NCBI GenBank assembly: GCA_023375785.1
Contig: SZWC01003921.1
Location: 133,954-157,049 of the forward strand
Source of the DNA: Penium margaritaceum
Taxonomy: Eukaryota > Streptophyta > Zygnematophyceae > Desmidiales > Peniaceae
DNA: 23,096 nt
Direction: 5' to 3'
Shown here: in pieces, positions 1 to 9,375 of the stretch
How positions within the stretch are numbered: the first letter of the stretch is position 1
How the letters are laid out: every line of letters starts with the position of its first letter
Program-made: the position numbers and the translations under genes
The notes under the pieces: generated by a model
What the model was told of the DNA's origin: nothing
What the model saw: only the letters and a program-made list of their open reading frames with translations
Databases searched by the model: none

Positions 1-555
1 GCGGCACCGGCAGCGCCACTCTCCCCCTCCTGCTCCACACGCACCCCATCGATAGGGTCGAGACTCTCATGTTGCCTCCCAGCGGCCTCGCGCTTGACCC
101 ACGAGCCGTGGAACCAGTCGCAGCGACCCTCCTCCACCTGCAGCCCCCCGCCGTCCCTGACAGCACTGCTGCCGGATTCGCCGTCGGCGGAGCCAAACCG
201 AGTGCCGGAACCCCAAAAGTCACCTTCCTGTCCTCCACGCTTGTCAGTCAGCGTTAGCGGCAGAGGCAGAGGCAGCGGCAGCGCCTCGGGCTGCGGCTGC
301 ATGTGGAAGGGGGCGGCGGAGAGCAGCAACAGCGGCAGCGGCAGCAGCAAGATCAGCAGGCAAGCAGACAAGAACGCCCTACGGCGCCAACTGCTCAACT
401 CGTTTGTGCCGCTGATGCTACTGCCGCTGCCGCCGCCATCGCTGCTGCTGGTGAAGGTTGAAGCTGCGGCAGTGGCAGCGCTCGAGAAGGATGCCACCGG
501 ATCCGCTGTGGGCCTGCTGGACAGAGGCATGACGTGGCGTGGCGAGGTGCTATGA
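1..555 (+). CDS. Possible partial exon, low-complexity GC-rich frame open from the left edge
   Basis: One forward frame is open from base 1 to a stop ending at 555 (about 184 codons), with an internal Met at 94. The product is rich in Ser, Pro, Gly and Leu and matches no family I know. Its middle is a CAG/GGC-type trinucleotide-rich stretch (about 255-360), and a short hydrophobic Leu/Pro run follows. A second forward frame is also open from the edge to about 257, so openness here mostly reflects GC-rich repeat composition. It could be the tail of an exon whose gene starts outside the window, or non-coding repeat. There is no splice site or homology I would rely on. Confidence 0.18.
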   Translation, partial: AAPAAPLSPSCSTRTPSIGSRLSCCLPAASRLTHEPWNQSQRPSSTCSPPPSLTALLPDSPSAEPNRVPEPQKSPSCPPRLSVSVSGRGRGSGSASGCGCMWKGAAESSNSGSGSSKISRQADKNALRRQLLNSFVPLMLLPLPPPSLLLVKVEAAAVAALEKDATGSAVGLLDRGMTWRGEVL

Positions 556-620
556 CGTGGCGTGACGTGGCCTGGCTTCGCGGGACAACCAGTCGTACAG
601 GGCTTCGAACCGGAAGATTT

Positions 621-845
621 CTTAGGATAAAATTATGGGCGAAACAGCCTGCATATCCACATTCCCGAAAGGCGGACCCTCCCATATCCAAGTGCGGAAT
701 TTTACATCCCCCATATCCAGCTAGTTAAGAAAAAGTCATCCCATATCCAGAGCCGTTGTCGTTCACAACCCCATGTCCACATCCAGCGTTATTTTTACGC
801 CATACCGCTATGGGGGACTTATTTGAAAGGGGTGGACATGGGGTT
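621..845 (+). repeat. Left terminal/subterminal repeat array of the MULE
   Basis: This end contains repeated copies of a roughly 10-bp motif in one orientation: CATATCCA at 652-659, CCCATATCCA at 681-690, 710-719 and 740-749, and CCCATGTCCA at 770-779. One copy is turned round (TGGACATGGG, 833-842). Such motif clusters near transposon ends usually act as transposase-binding sites; that role is inferred here. Confidence 0.6.
767..845. repeat. 14-bp perfect inverted repeat inside the left MULE end
   Basis: AACCCCATGTCCAC (767-780) is the exact reverse complement of 832-845, with 51 bases between the arms. Both arms contain the subterminal motif, so this is a motif pair facing each other. It could form a stem or present two binding sites to a dimer. 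Confidence 0.6.
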
Positions 846-1614
846 ATTAACATTAGCGTAAAAAATTCAAATCGCCTACATGCAAAACATGACTATCAAT
901 TGTGCGTGAACGGCCGGGTACGGATCAGCGCTCTTTTATTGACGAAAAATGACACCGTCCAATAGTGTCGAGAGCAATGCGTAATATGTCAACGACCCCT
1001 CCGAACCCCCATTGTTATATGGGGGGATAGCATTTCTGCAAAGGAAAGTCGTCGTACTTCCTCTGCGTGTAACCGGTATTCAGTAAGGACCGATCATCCT
1101 TTGAAAAAACCCATCCTACACATCGGCACTTCCAACGGTAAACCACAGCACGCAATGTCAGCCCGCTCGACGTCGCTGTCAGCAACCGCCAGGCTGTCCA
1201 CCGTTCACAATGCGTCGTTTTCGCGACGTTCCATGAGCCGACTCGAGGCCAGGCACTGAGACACATCGAGTCGGATAGCGTGCATGTACGAGGACGGTGA
1301 ATCCCCATGAACCCGTGCCACTACCTCTATTTTGTCTATCATGCACACGTCGCGTGAATGATTGGCGCAGAGACCATCGCCTTCCAACGTCCTGTCCAGT
1401 GTGTCTCGTGGTCCCGCATCGGACCCTACTCTTGACCGCTATGTACAGTTGGGTCCGAGGCCCCGTCATGCTCGTCAGACACCCACCACGCACGGCTGCT
1501 GCACGCCATTGACGCGCTTGTTCACGCCTCTAAGCCTGGTGAGGCTGGGTATGTAGTGTATTTACTTCCAATTTTACATGTATTATACCCACGTCGGCGA
1601 AGATAGCTGCCCAG
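846..1614. other. Non-coding 5' part of the MULE, nothing recognised
   Basis: There are several short open frames on both strands, but none shows a family motif and they overlap each other. A small inverted repeat (CCGACTCGA at 1238-1246 and its complement at 1266-1274) is visible. By position this would be the promoter and 5' untranslated part of the transposase gene. Confidence 0.4.
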
Positions 1615-1884
1615 TTGCAGTGGGCCGCGTCGCGTAGGCGTAGGTCAGGCGGCGCTCCTATGGTTTCTGAACCTCGTGGTCTCTCACGCCCGCAACTCAA
1701 CGAGCCAGGTCTCGTGCCCCAAACCCCATCCACCCAAAACCTTGTGTATGACAAGTACTTTGAGCATGAGCAGTGTGCTGAGGTGCTCCTCATTTCGCCT
1801 GAACAAGCAAGGGACACACTGAGGTTGTCTCGCCATAATTATGCTGCTGGTAAAAAATGTGTCCCATTTTCCCCTTCTGTGTAG
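1615..1884 (+). other. Possible N-terminal exon or shadow frame upstream of the transposase
   Basis: This is an 89-codon forward frame with a Met start, Arg-rich at first and then more mixed in composition. It overlaps the start of the transposase frame (1857) in another register. It has no recognisable domain. It might be the displaced N-terminus of the transposase, joined by a lost frameshift or splice, but nothing proves it. Confidence 0.2.
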
Positions 1885-4444
1885 ACTTTAAGGCCAGCAA
1901 TCTGTCCCTTGAATCGTGCCATGCCGATGTTAGTGGTGCAGTGTCTTCGGACGATGAGGCGTCTTGTGAGGCCCCGAAGTGCAGAAAGGTAGAGGCGTCT
2001 TTTCCCGCAGGGATGTCGTTCCGGGACATGGCTGGGTCTCGCGCAGGAGTCAATGATTATGCCATCACGAACTGAATGACTATTTGGTGGATACGCAGTG
2101 AGAAGACACGGTTCACTGCATGGTGTGGGTAGTTCGAGGAGAAAGATTTCCCGTGGCTTCTGCGTGCCCATATGGCCCCAAATGGCGCTGGTGTCGTGGT
2201 GGACGATTTTGTCGACAGACACAAGTGTGTCCCTCGAGTTGGTCGCAGAGACCGGGCTAAGACGATAAAGTGGGTGGTGCGGCAGATTGAGTCGACGCTG
2301 AAGCGGAATCCCACAGCTGACTTGAAGACGTTGTCGGCCGTTGTGTGCAAAGCAACAGGCAAAGCGATTGACAAGAACACGATGTACCGGGCGAAGTCTA
2401 AGGCGCAGGAAAACATCAGCCCCAAAGCACTATCATGGAGCCTTTTCCCACCGTACTGTGAAGAGGTAGGACATGTTGACTTGTTCAGGGCACATCTTTT
2501 CTCATCTATGCCAGAGATTTCCACATACTTCTCACAAAATGCCCCTTGTGCTCTGCAGCTGAAGTGTGTGGACCAGAACACGCATGCCCTCGCGAAGGCG
2601 ACCAAGAACGAAGTCTTCATGTGGGCATTCGTCGCCCTTGGTGCCACTGTCCTGGGGTTCCAGAACGCACGTCGGATCCTAACGATGTACGGCACGCATC
2701 TTAAAAATGGCCACAAACAGGTGCTCCTCATTAGCCAATTTTTTCGACGCCAACGACAACGCTGTGCCGATGGTGTGGGCCATGGTTCAGAGGGAGAATG
2801 AAGAGAACTTGAAGTGGTTTCTGGAGCAGCTGGCGATTGAGTGTCCCATGATGGCAGAGAAGGGCACGGTCGTCATTTCTGACCGTGACAACGATCTGTT
2901 GAACGCTGTTGAGAAGGAGCTGCCTGGGGCCCATGACATCTACTGCTGCTTCCACTTGTGGCAGAACATAAGGCAGAAGTTCGGTAAGCAAACTGGGTAC
3001 TGGTTTTGGCGGCTGGCACATGCGCTCACACCCGTAGAATGGACGAGTTGTGAAGAACAGTTGTGTGTCGTGAACTCGCGCATTGTAGCGTACCTCCTCA
3101 GAGTTGACGGGGTGGGCGGCATACTGAGGGAGCACTGGGCCAAGCTGTACTGTCCTCTTGGCCGTGGTGGACACACCACCTTGAATGCGGCGGAGTCTTT
3201 GAACGCCCGCATCGTTGAGTGCAGGAAACTATTTCCCTTCTATTGTTTTGTCTTTGTACACATGGGTGCAGCGTTTGCTTGTAAACAGGCGCAAACTGAG
3301 CAAGTCATGCAAAGGCGGACTTGCGCCAACACCAGCAAAGCGCCTGCTCAACAACAACGTCCTAGCGCACAACTACGACGTCGTGGAGGAAGGGCCCCAG
3401 AGTTGCAACGTCATGGGACCAAACAACAGGACCCGTACGGTGAACGTGCAGGACTGGACGTGCAGTTGCGGTGCGTGGAAAGAGTGGAGCCAGCCGTGTG
3501 CGCATGCATGCGCATTCGTCATCGGCCATGGGGAGCAAGCCTAGCCACTGTGCGACATTAGACTCACTCGAATGGCCTAAAGGCGCACCTACAACTTCCC
3601 CATGCCAGGCATAAACCCTATGTTGCTGAAAGCCCCGGATGGAGTGCTATGACAGCAGCCAGGACCTAAACGTGGAGCAGGACGACCAAAGAGTGCTCGG
3701 TGGGATCGCGAGGACAAGCGTTGGAAGAAGTACATATGTCCCCGCAGCAGCCAGAAGGGACACACGAAGAAGAAGTGTACCAACGAGCCCGCTGTATCTC
3801 CTACTGGAGAGACAGCAGCCAATGCACTTCAACGCCGGCTACAGCACGCAGAAGCTGTCGTGAGGGCAGAGGCCTACGCTGGTAGGTGGCCTCCACTCGA
3901 GACCAAAGCAGAGCGAGAAGCTGAAGCAGCTGCAGCACACGTTGCAACAGCTGCCATTGGAACCCCCCGTAACACCAGAACCGTTTCACGTGCTGCAAGC
4001 AAAGCAGCAGAAACCATTGTCCTCCTTTCCGACGACAGTCCACAGACCAGCGTGTTGGGGATTGGCGCAAGCTTGGGATGGGCGGGGCAGGCGGGGCGCA
4101 GGAGCACCAATGAAACAGCAAGTAGAGTTACTGCTACAGCATCTACAGTAGCAGCGGCAACTGCAAGGGCAACATGACTGTCAGGAGGCACAAATGACGA
4201 TGCTGAGTATGACCCCGAGGCAGTTGGCAATGAATCTGTGTAAGAAGAGATCTATGACCCTAAATGGCACGTTCTTTGTGACTCGGACGAGGAGGAGCAC
4301 GAGGACGGAGACCAATTCACTGATCCGTAGCAGCAGAGGGAGTGGGAGGCAAGAACTATGCGTGAACAACAGGAGGTTTGCGTCAGGGACGGGTGGGAGG
4401 AGTGCGCAGAGGAGTGGGATGACGAGCCCGATGTTTCTTAAAAG
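1857..4444 (+). pseudogene. MULE transposase, broken by stops and frameshifts
   Basis: This encoded the DDE transposase that cuts and pastes the surrounding element. Order of modules: an N-terminal MULE region (PAGMSFRDMAGSRAGVNDYA, about 2005-2065), a catalytic core (2620-3210), a SWIM-type zinc site CSCG...PCAH (about 3458-3505), a GRPK-containing basic stretch (about 3671-3690), a zinc knuckle (3737-3778), and an Ala/Gln-rich then Asp/Glu-rich tail. In-frame stops lie at 2073, 2130, 3542, 3578, 3653 and 4241. An extra T in the T-run at 2739-2744 shifts the frame inside the core, and a second shift falls between about 3230 and 3290. The first catalytic Asp of the DGTHLK motif is Tyr (2688-2690). 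The second Asp (2881-2883, SDRD) and the Glu (3193-3195, AESLN) remain. The knuckle's second Cys is Ser. The gene is clearly non-functional. The final TAA at 4439-4441 may be the original stop. Confidence 0.85.
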
Positions 4445-4549
4445 GTAAGTGTGACGTCTTCCTTCAGCAGGTACTCAATCCACTTTTTACTTCCTCATAT
4501 GTTCAAATTTTCTCATTCATGCTCTAATGTGACCATGTGTGTCTTGCAG
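4445..4549 (+). other. Intron-like segment (GT-AG) after the transposase frame
   Basis: A strong donor AAAG|GTAAGT sits at 4441-4450 and a good acceptor GTCTTGCAG ends at 4549, giving a 105-bp interval that is T-rich inside. It starts three bases after the likely stop codon, so it would be a 3' UTR intron, or it marks a tail exon (4550-4666 is open) if that stop is secondary. Confidence 0.5.
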
Positions 4550-4932
4550 GTCAAGTCCAACACGGCGCAGGTGGGAGTACACTTGGTGACAACAGGAAGG
4601 ACCAAGTGGGAAGGTGCCTTACCTCCACCACTGGGTGTACAAGGGATGCCAGAGAGGCAAGGTTGAGTCAAGGAGGAGGACTGTTGTAGGGCTAGCACAA
4701 CTGATGGGTCTAGTGCATGTGGGGTAGAGGGTGTGATGGGGACTAGAACGCCATAGTGTTTTACCAAGTTTTGAAATGTTTTCCTCATGAAGCACGTTCG
4801 TTCGTGAAGATGTGTTTAACCCTGGGTTGTGTGAATGATAAGAATACAGTGAAGGACACTAGCGAAATGTGGATTTCCAAAGTAGTAATTCATCTATAGT
4901 GTCTTGACAAAATCTGCTATAAATGACGAACA

Positions 4933-5400
4933 ATGTATTGTGGTTCATTCTCTTCATTACAACTTCGCTTCAGTCGCCTCACTTTCACACCGGCGCAGAG
5001 TGCCATGGATTCTGTGACATCATTCCTGGCTGGAGCCGGTGCGACATACATCCTCATGACGTGGAAGGATTGGACACCAAGGCCAGTTCACATTGTGAAG
5101 ATGTACATGTGTCCTTGTCAACATGGAGCGTGTCAAAATGCTAACAGTGCGTGTCACGCGGACGAGGAACATGTCTTTTACGACATGGAAGACTGTGAGA
5201 TAGAGGGCGCTAACTCTACAGCATCCAACACAAAAGACGATATGGAGTTAGTCGAATGCTACCCTGATGGTTGCTGTCACGCTGGCAACTTGTGTCTTGC
5301 CTATGAGATCCTGGCCTGGATACAATATTTGCCACCTACGGTCCAGCGATGGTTGGTCAGTGGACAGCCCAGACCTTTCATGGGTGGCTTTTCACACTAA
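4933..5400 (+). CDS. Cys-rich hypothetical protein inside the MULE
   Basis: This 155-codon forward frame starts at an ATG at 4933. From about residue 57 to 123 it is rich in Cys, with CPC and GCC pairs, a CX3C spacing, and several His, Asp and Glu residues, which could bind metal. I recognise no family. It lies downstream of the transposase on the same strand and inside the element, where MULEs sometimes carry a second gene (mudrB-like) or captured host DNA. An overlapping frame (5267-5596) continues open for 109 codons, so a frameshift may have split a longer protein. It could also be chance in a decayed element. Confidence 0.27.
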   Translation: MYCGSFSSLQLRFSRLTFTPAQSAMDSVTSFLAGAGATYILMTWKDWTPRPVHIVKMYMCPCQHGACQNANSACHADEEHVFYDMEDCEIEGANSTASNTKDDMELVECYPDGCCHAGNLCLAYEILAWIQYLPPTVQRWLVSGQPRPFMGGFSH

Positions 5401-6603
5401 TTGCGGTGGACATCGACAATGGAAGGACATTATCAATGCCATTTGTGCACGAAATTTACTCAATCATATTTCAACAGGTTTGGATGTGCTACTAATTGGT
5501 AGTGTGTGTGATAAGTCTATTGGGGATGTTGTCATTAATCCCAGTGAAATATTAATCGTGTACCCAATCCTGAACACACAAGTACATTATGCATGACAAA
5601 AAGGCATAAACATAGTTATACTCAATACCCATGTGAATGTACTATGTGTTGCGAATGACACTGTACACGCGTTAAGAAAGTGAACGTATATGGGCATCCG
5701 ATGATTAAATGAAGGACATTTATGACGAAATAACCATGGGGTCACATACACAACATTGTCATTGGATGCATCTGCAACCACGGCTGCCAATCACTCTTGG
5801 CGTACACTGGGCGGCTAGTAGGAGCCCGCAAACCCATAATCCAAGTCATGGCATGAGGACTCGGCGGCGCATGGTCATACATGGCGTCTCACTGAACCTT
5901 CACGTTGCGCCATGCGACCTCGGCCTCGTCACATGTTGGTTTGGATGGAACGGGAATGTCCACACCCCATGGACCGCGTCGACTGTGTTTGATGCTACCC
6001 CAACCGAGCATCGGAGGTAGTGGCCGGTAAACGGACATGCGGCTCATGTCCATCGTTTCGAAAGTCAAGAGAGCAACCGCGGAGTCATCGGTGAAAACGG
6101 TGGGTTTATACGTTCAACTGGGGTCGCTTGACGCAGTCAGCAAGGGTACGCAGCAATACGTCATGTGCGTGGCGGTGGACGATGAACCGCACGTTCCAGC
6201 CAAAGGTAGTCATTGATGGTCCGATGAATCGCGATAGTCAGCGGAGTTCGTCAAAAGTTTCCTATGCGACTGTATTTGGCATTGATGTCACCGTCATTGC
6301 GATGTTTCGCGGCATAGACAAGCGGGTTTGATTCAAAACTCGCCAAAGTATACCTCCAAACGCAATACAAACCCCCCCCACCCCCCCTACCCCAAAAAGG
6401 ACGCTGTCACTACGCCTCGTGAGTACAGTGGACAACATCCGTCATGTCGTTGCAAACAGGTTTATCTGTATACGGAGGAACCCGCCTATACCATTGTCCT
6501 TTAGTTCTCAGGTGAAATTGCAATCTGTGGAGGGCTCACCGCAAAACCACCAAAAACGCTAGGTTCCGTTCACAATATGCGCAGGACAACGACCAATCAG
6601 GCG
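5401..6603. other. Non-coding 3' part of the MULE
   Basis: There are only short open frames with no motif. A C-rich tract of nine, then seven, then four C's sits at about 6371-6393. No gene or splice signal that I trust is visible. Confidence 0.4.
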
Positions 6604-6817
6604 TGGACATATGGTTCTTTTAATAGAATCTATAGGACATAGCGTTCTTTTCATGCGGCCCTTGGACATGGTGGTGAAAAAGAGCGAGCACGTGGTATGG
6701 GAGACAAAAACTCCACGTCGTGTGGGTATGGGGTTGTTAAAGAGTGATTCGTGGATATGGGGGGTCTATCTGGAAATCGATGGGTATATGGTCACCCCCC
6801 CGTAAAATCATCCTAAG
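6604..6817 (-). repeat. Right terminal/subterminal repeat array of the MULE
   Basis: At least six motif copies lie here, all in the reverse sense to the left end: TGGACATATGG (6604), TGGACATGGT (6663), TGGTATGGGA (6693), TGGGTATGGG (6723), TGGATATGGG (6752) and TGGGTATATGG (6781). The end closes with ATCCTAAG at 6810-6817. Confidence 0.6.
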
Positions 6818-6835
6818 CACCTGTTTTGACCCCAG

Positions 6836-7520
6836 TGTCGAGGCAGAGCCAAGCCCTTTTCTTCTCGTTTACTCCCAATGCAGTGGCATGTCCTCATAAA
6901 ACGAAAACGCCGATAATGGAAGGGTTTTAATCTCTGATGCCTTGAGACGAACTGCTTGTTGTGTCGAACGGAGCGTAGATGGTGAATAGGTAGAAGTTGT
7001 GAGGCAGGACACGATTTAGAATTTGGGACACTTGAGCAATTGATAATTTGCAGTAAGTGTGCTTCGATGACAAGTATTGAAATGATCGAACATATATATA
7101 TATATATATATACAAGTGACACGTTGCGAATGAGGCATAGTCAGGATCGTTGGGCCCATTGTCAAGCGGCTTGTGCGGAGTCGCGTCGAGAGTGGTCGGA
7201 TTCGAGAAGGTCCGCCTAGAAATCGAGGGTCTTCAATAATCAACGGTGAAGATGCAAGATGCATCTTCATGGACCCAAAATTTTCTCAGTGAGTCCAATA
7301 GTCAACCAAAAGGTCGTGATACTTCTGGCGTGGATTTGCGAGAGTGGTCAGAGTTGTCGGAAAGGTTCGGGAAGATTCTGCGAGAGTGGGGGTAGTTGGC
7401 CAGTTTGCCTTCGACCATCATTGTGAATATCGCGGTCTTGTAACATGATGGGCTATTTCAGTAAGAACAGGAACGGCCACTCGGGAAGATTAGGGACTCG
7501 TGTACGTTTATCATGTAACA
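6836..7520 (-). repeat. Left LTR (3' LTR of the minus-strand chromovirus)
   Basis: The repeat starts with TG and ends with CA (ATGTAACA at 7513-7520) and is collinear with 12614-13279. Its right border is fixed by the adjoining polypurine tract. A 9-bp-stem hairpin (7248-7268) is present here but eroded in the other copy. Confidence 0.8.
7091..7113. repeat. (TA)n microsatellite in the left LTR
   Basis: About ten TA units stand where the right LTR has only CATATGTATACA. The expansion is therefore specific to this copy. It may overlie the LTR's TATA-like promoter element, which is inference. Confidence 0.8.
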
Positions 7521-7536
7521 CTTTCCCCCTTTTTTA
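7521..7536 (-). other. Polypurine tract of the chromovirus
   Basis: On the minus strand, a run of A's, a G5 block and AAAG lead directly into the TGTTACATGA start of the LTR. This is the normal second-strand primer. The pol stop codon (7534-7536) overlaps its start, so there is no 3' untranslated spacer. Confidence 0.8.
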
Positions 7537-8070
7537 GCCGCGATGTCCTAGTGCACGTGCAGACGCGGCCTGGTAATGACGGTTATAGTCGTCGATGAGG
7601 TGAACGACGTCTCGGGGGTTTACACATGGTTCCTGACTGTTGTACACGGCTTCGTAGCTGTGCCACTTGACGTGAAATTCTGTCATTTTGCCTCGTCGTC
7701 GATGGCCGAGGATGTCCTCACTGACGTACTCTGCGTCCTTTTCCACTTGAATGAGAGGAGGGAGAGGGATATCCCTGCCGGGGAAGTTCCCTCCGGGGTC
7801 ACTATAGTGCTTGAGTCTACTGACATGGAACACCGGATGAACTTGCATAGTGTCGGGGAGTTTGAGTCACGCAACCACAAGGGTTGCATGTGCTCGATCT
7901 CAAACGTCCCCAACCATCGGGATTTGAGCTTCGAATTGTCGGCTCCACGGAGTTTGATGTTTGCTGAGCTGAGGACTTTATAGCCAGCGGCGGACACGTC
8001 GTTGCTCCGATGTCGGTCAGCTACTCGCTTCATCATTGCTTGTGTCTTCGTGAGAGTTTTCCGTGTTTAC
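7534..8070 (-). pseudogene. Chromodomain and integrase C-terminus of the chromovirus
   Basis: The terminal frame (7534-7848) reads HPVFHVSRLKHY, the typical end of a Ty3/gypsy integrase, followed by a chromodomain: EYVSEDILGHRRRGK, then FHVKWHSY, then NSQEP. The Tyr, Trp and Tyr positions expected to form the methyl-lysine cage are kept, while the usual Trp of NTWEP is Gln. The chromodomain would direct insertion to marked chromatin. The preceding integrase segment continues in a different frame (7683-8036), so at least one frameshift separates them. A stop near 8070 parts this from the integrase core. Confidence 0.8.
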
Positions 8071-8072
8071 TC

Positions 8073-8740
8073 CTAGATGGTGGTGAAGTCTCGGCGTTGA
8101 ACGTTGACCGCGGGAATGTTGTTGCGACTTTGTAGTCTGGCTGGTGTGGCGGGATGTTTGGCATACCCCACTTCAAATGGAGTTTTACTCGTTGCAGTAG
8201 AGGCTACCAAATTGTATACAATTTTGGCGGTCGGGATTTTGTTTTGAATCTGTCCCATGAGGTTCGCATAGCGTTCGGAGAAGTTGCTCGAGTGTTTGAT
8301 TTGTCCTCTCGGTTTGACCATGGGTTTGAGGATGGAACGCCATTGAAATTTCATATTTTGCTACAATAGCAATTCATCAATTATTGCCAAAAACGGTTGG
8401 TGAATTGGCCATCTCTATCACTTGTGATGGTTTTTGGCATGCCCTGTAGCCGTACGATGTTGTTTAGAAACAGCCATGCTATTCCCTCGGCGGTGACGGT
8501 GGTCGTTGCCGGAATGAAGTGGGACAAATTGGAAAACCTGTCGACTACCACGAGGACTGCATCATGTCCTTCGGGTGTGACCGGTAATCCTATGACAAAT
8601 TCCATGGAGATGTTAGCCCATGGTTCTGTCGGAATGGGGAGCAGTTGCAGAAGTCCGGGTGGCCGTGTGCGACGGGATTTTTCTCGCTGACATGTGTCGA
8701 AGGTCCTGCAGAAGTTGGCCACGTCCGATTGCATCCTGTC
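8073..8740 (-). pseudogene. Integrase core of the chromovirus
   Basis: This is the DDE integrase that joins the cDNA to the chromosome. The end of the zinc-binding region (CRTFDTCQREK) is followed by the core. The first catalytic Asp, normally in a MDF motif, is Glu here (ISMEFVIGLP, codon 8600-8602). The second Asp is kept in TSDRDGQF. The Glu-containing [12 protein letters not shown] stretch is readable only after a frame change near 8320-8380, next to an in-frame stop that follows the FWQ residues. Two further stops lie near 8070. The usual core length is preserved although the reading frame is not. Confidence 0.8.
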
Positions 8741-9004
8741 TCACCAATAGCTTTTCGCCAGCTTCTTAGCATCTTGTCCTCTCCATAGTCTCCACCTGGT
8801 CCTATGTCACGGCACTCTTTGAGCAGCATTTGGCATAGCTTGTCGTTCCGGGGAACGACGACCTGGCAAGTGAAGTGTTGCCGTCAATAGGGTGCGTTGA
8901 ACTAGAATTTTGTTTTATCATGTCCGCCGTGCTGGTGGTAGCCTCGTGCAAACAGTCGCTCGAGGTATGGGTCTCGCAATAGCTGTAGCGTCGCCGCGTC
9001 AGCC
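8741..9004 (-). pseudogene. RNase H to integrase connection with zinc-finger remnant
   Basis: Reading right to left there is PYLERLFARGYHQHGG, in-frame stops, and then QMLLKECRD, which matches the usual linker before the integrase HHCC finger. The His pair region is worn and frames change, so the finger is not complete. It belongs to the same pol gene. Confidence 0.55.
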
Positions 9005-9375
9005 ATTAAATCTGGTCGGCGGCTGACTGCGTCCGCCGGGTTGACTTTGCCTCACCAATACTTGATATTGTAGTCGAACCCGGATTCAAGGAACTCCATC
9101 CATCGGGTTTGACGTAGACTAAGGTTTGGCTGTGTTTTCAAATATTTCAACGCATGATGTGCGGTGCGCATGATGCATCCACGACACTCTGGGTAGGATC
9201 GCCACGTCTTGAACGTGTGCACGACTGCTGGCATTCTTTCTATTGTACGGCATAGTTGAGTGCCGGTCCTCGCAGTTTGCGAGACATGTAGGCAACCGGT
9301 TGCTTGCCGTTTCCGTGGTCTTGAAAGAGGACTTTGCCAATGGCTTGGTCCGACGTATATGTGGCCACGACGTGG
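9005..9375 (-). pseudogene. RNase H domain of the chromovirus
   Basis: RNase H degrades the RNA strand during reverse transcription. Recognisable pieces are TYTSDQAIGKVLFQD, then PVAYMSRKLRGPALNYAV, then VHTFKTWRSY, HHALKYLKTQPNLS and finally ADAVSRRPD. They fall in at least two frames and are crossed by stops (for example after NYAVQ). The His-His-Ala-Leu-Lys-Tyr block is the standard Ty3/gypsy RNase H signature. Confidence 0.75.

Larger units (their letters stand above)
621..6817 (+). mobile_element. Mutator-like (MULE) DNA transposon, degenerate
   Basis: The two ends begin with matching 8-bp inverted sequence (CTTAGGAT at 621-628, ATCCTAAG at 6810-6817), extended loosely to about 15 of 17 positions. 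Inside each end lies a cluster of CCCATATCCA-type motifs, pointing one way at the left end and the opposite way at the right end. Between them is a plus-strand MULE transposase pseudogene (1857-4444) and an unidentified Cys-rich frame (4933-5400). Mirrored ends around a transposase are what a class II element should show. No 9-11 bp target duplication is visible: the flanks are GGAAGATTT on the left and CACCTGTTT on the right. Exact ends are therefore an inference. Confidence 0.6.

Noticed and set aside
395..691. Reverse-strand frame of 98 codons rich in Ala
   Set aside because: It is the mirror of the CAG/GGC-rich repeat and has no motif; openness follows from composition.
2057..2731. Reverse-strand frame of 224 codons
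   Set aside because: It lies antisense to the MULE transposase, whose motifs are clear on the plus strand.
6371..6393. C-rich tract as a possible i-motif or G-quadruplex site
   Set aside because: The runs are long but too irregular, and nothing nearby suggests a role.
612..6826. Target-site duplication for the MULE
   Set aside because: The 9 bases on either side (GGAAGATTT and CACCTGTTT) do not match.
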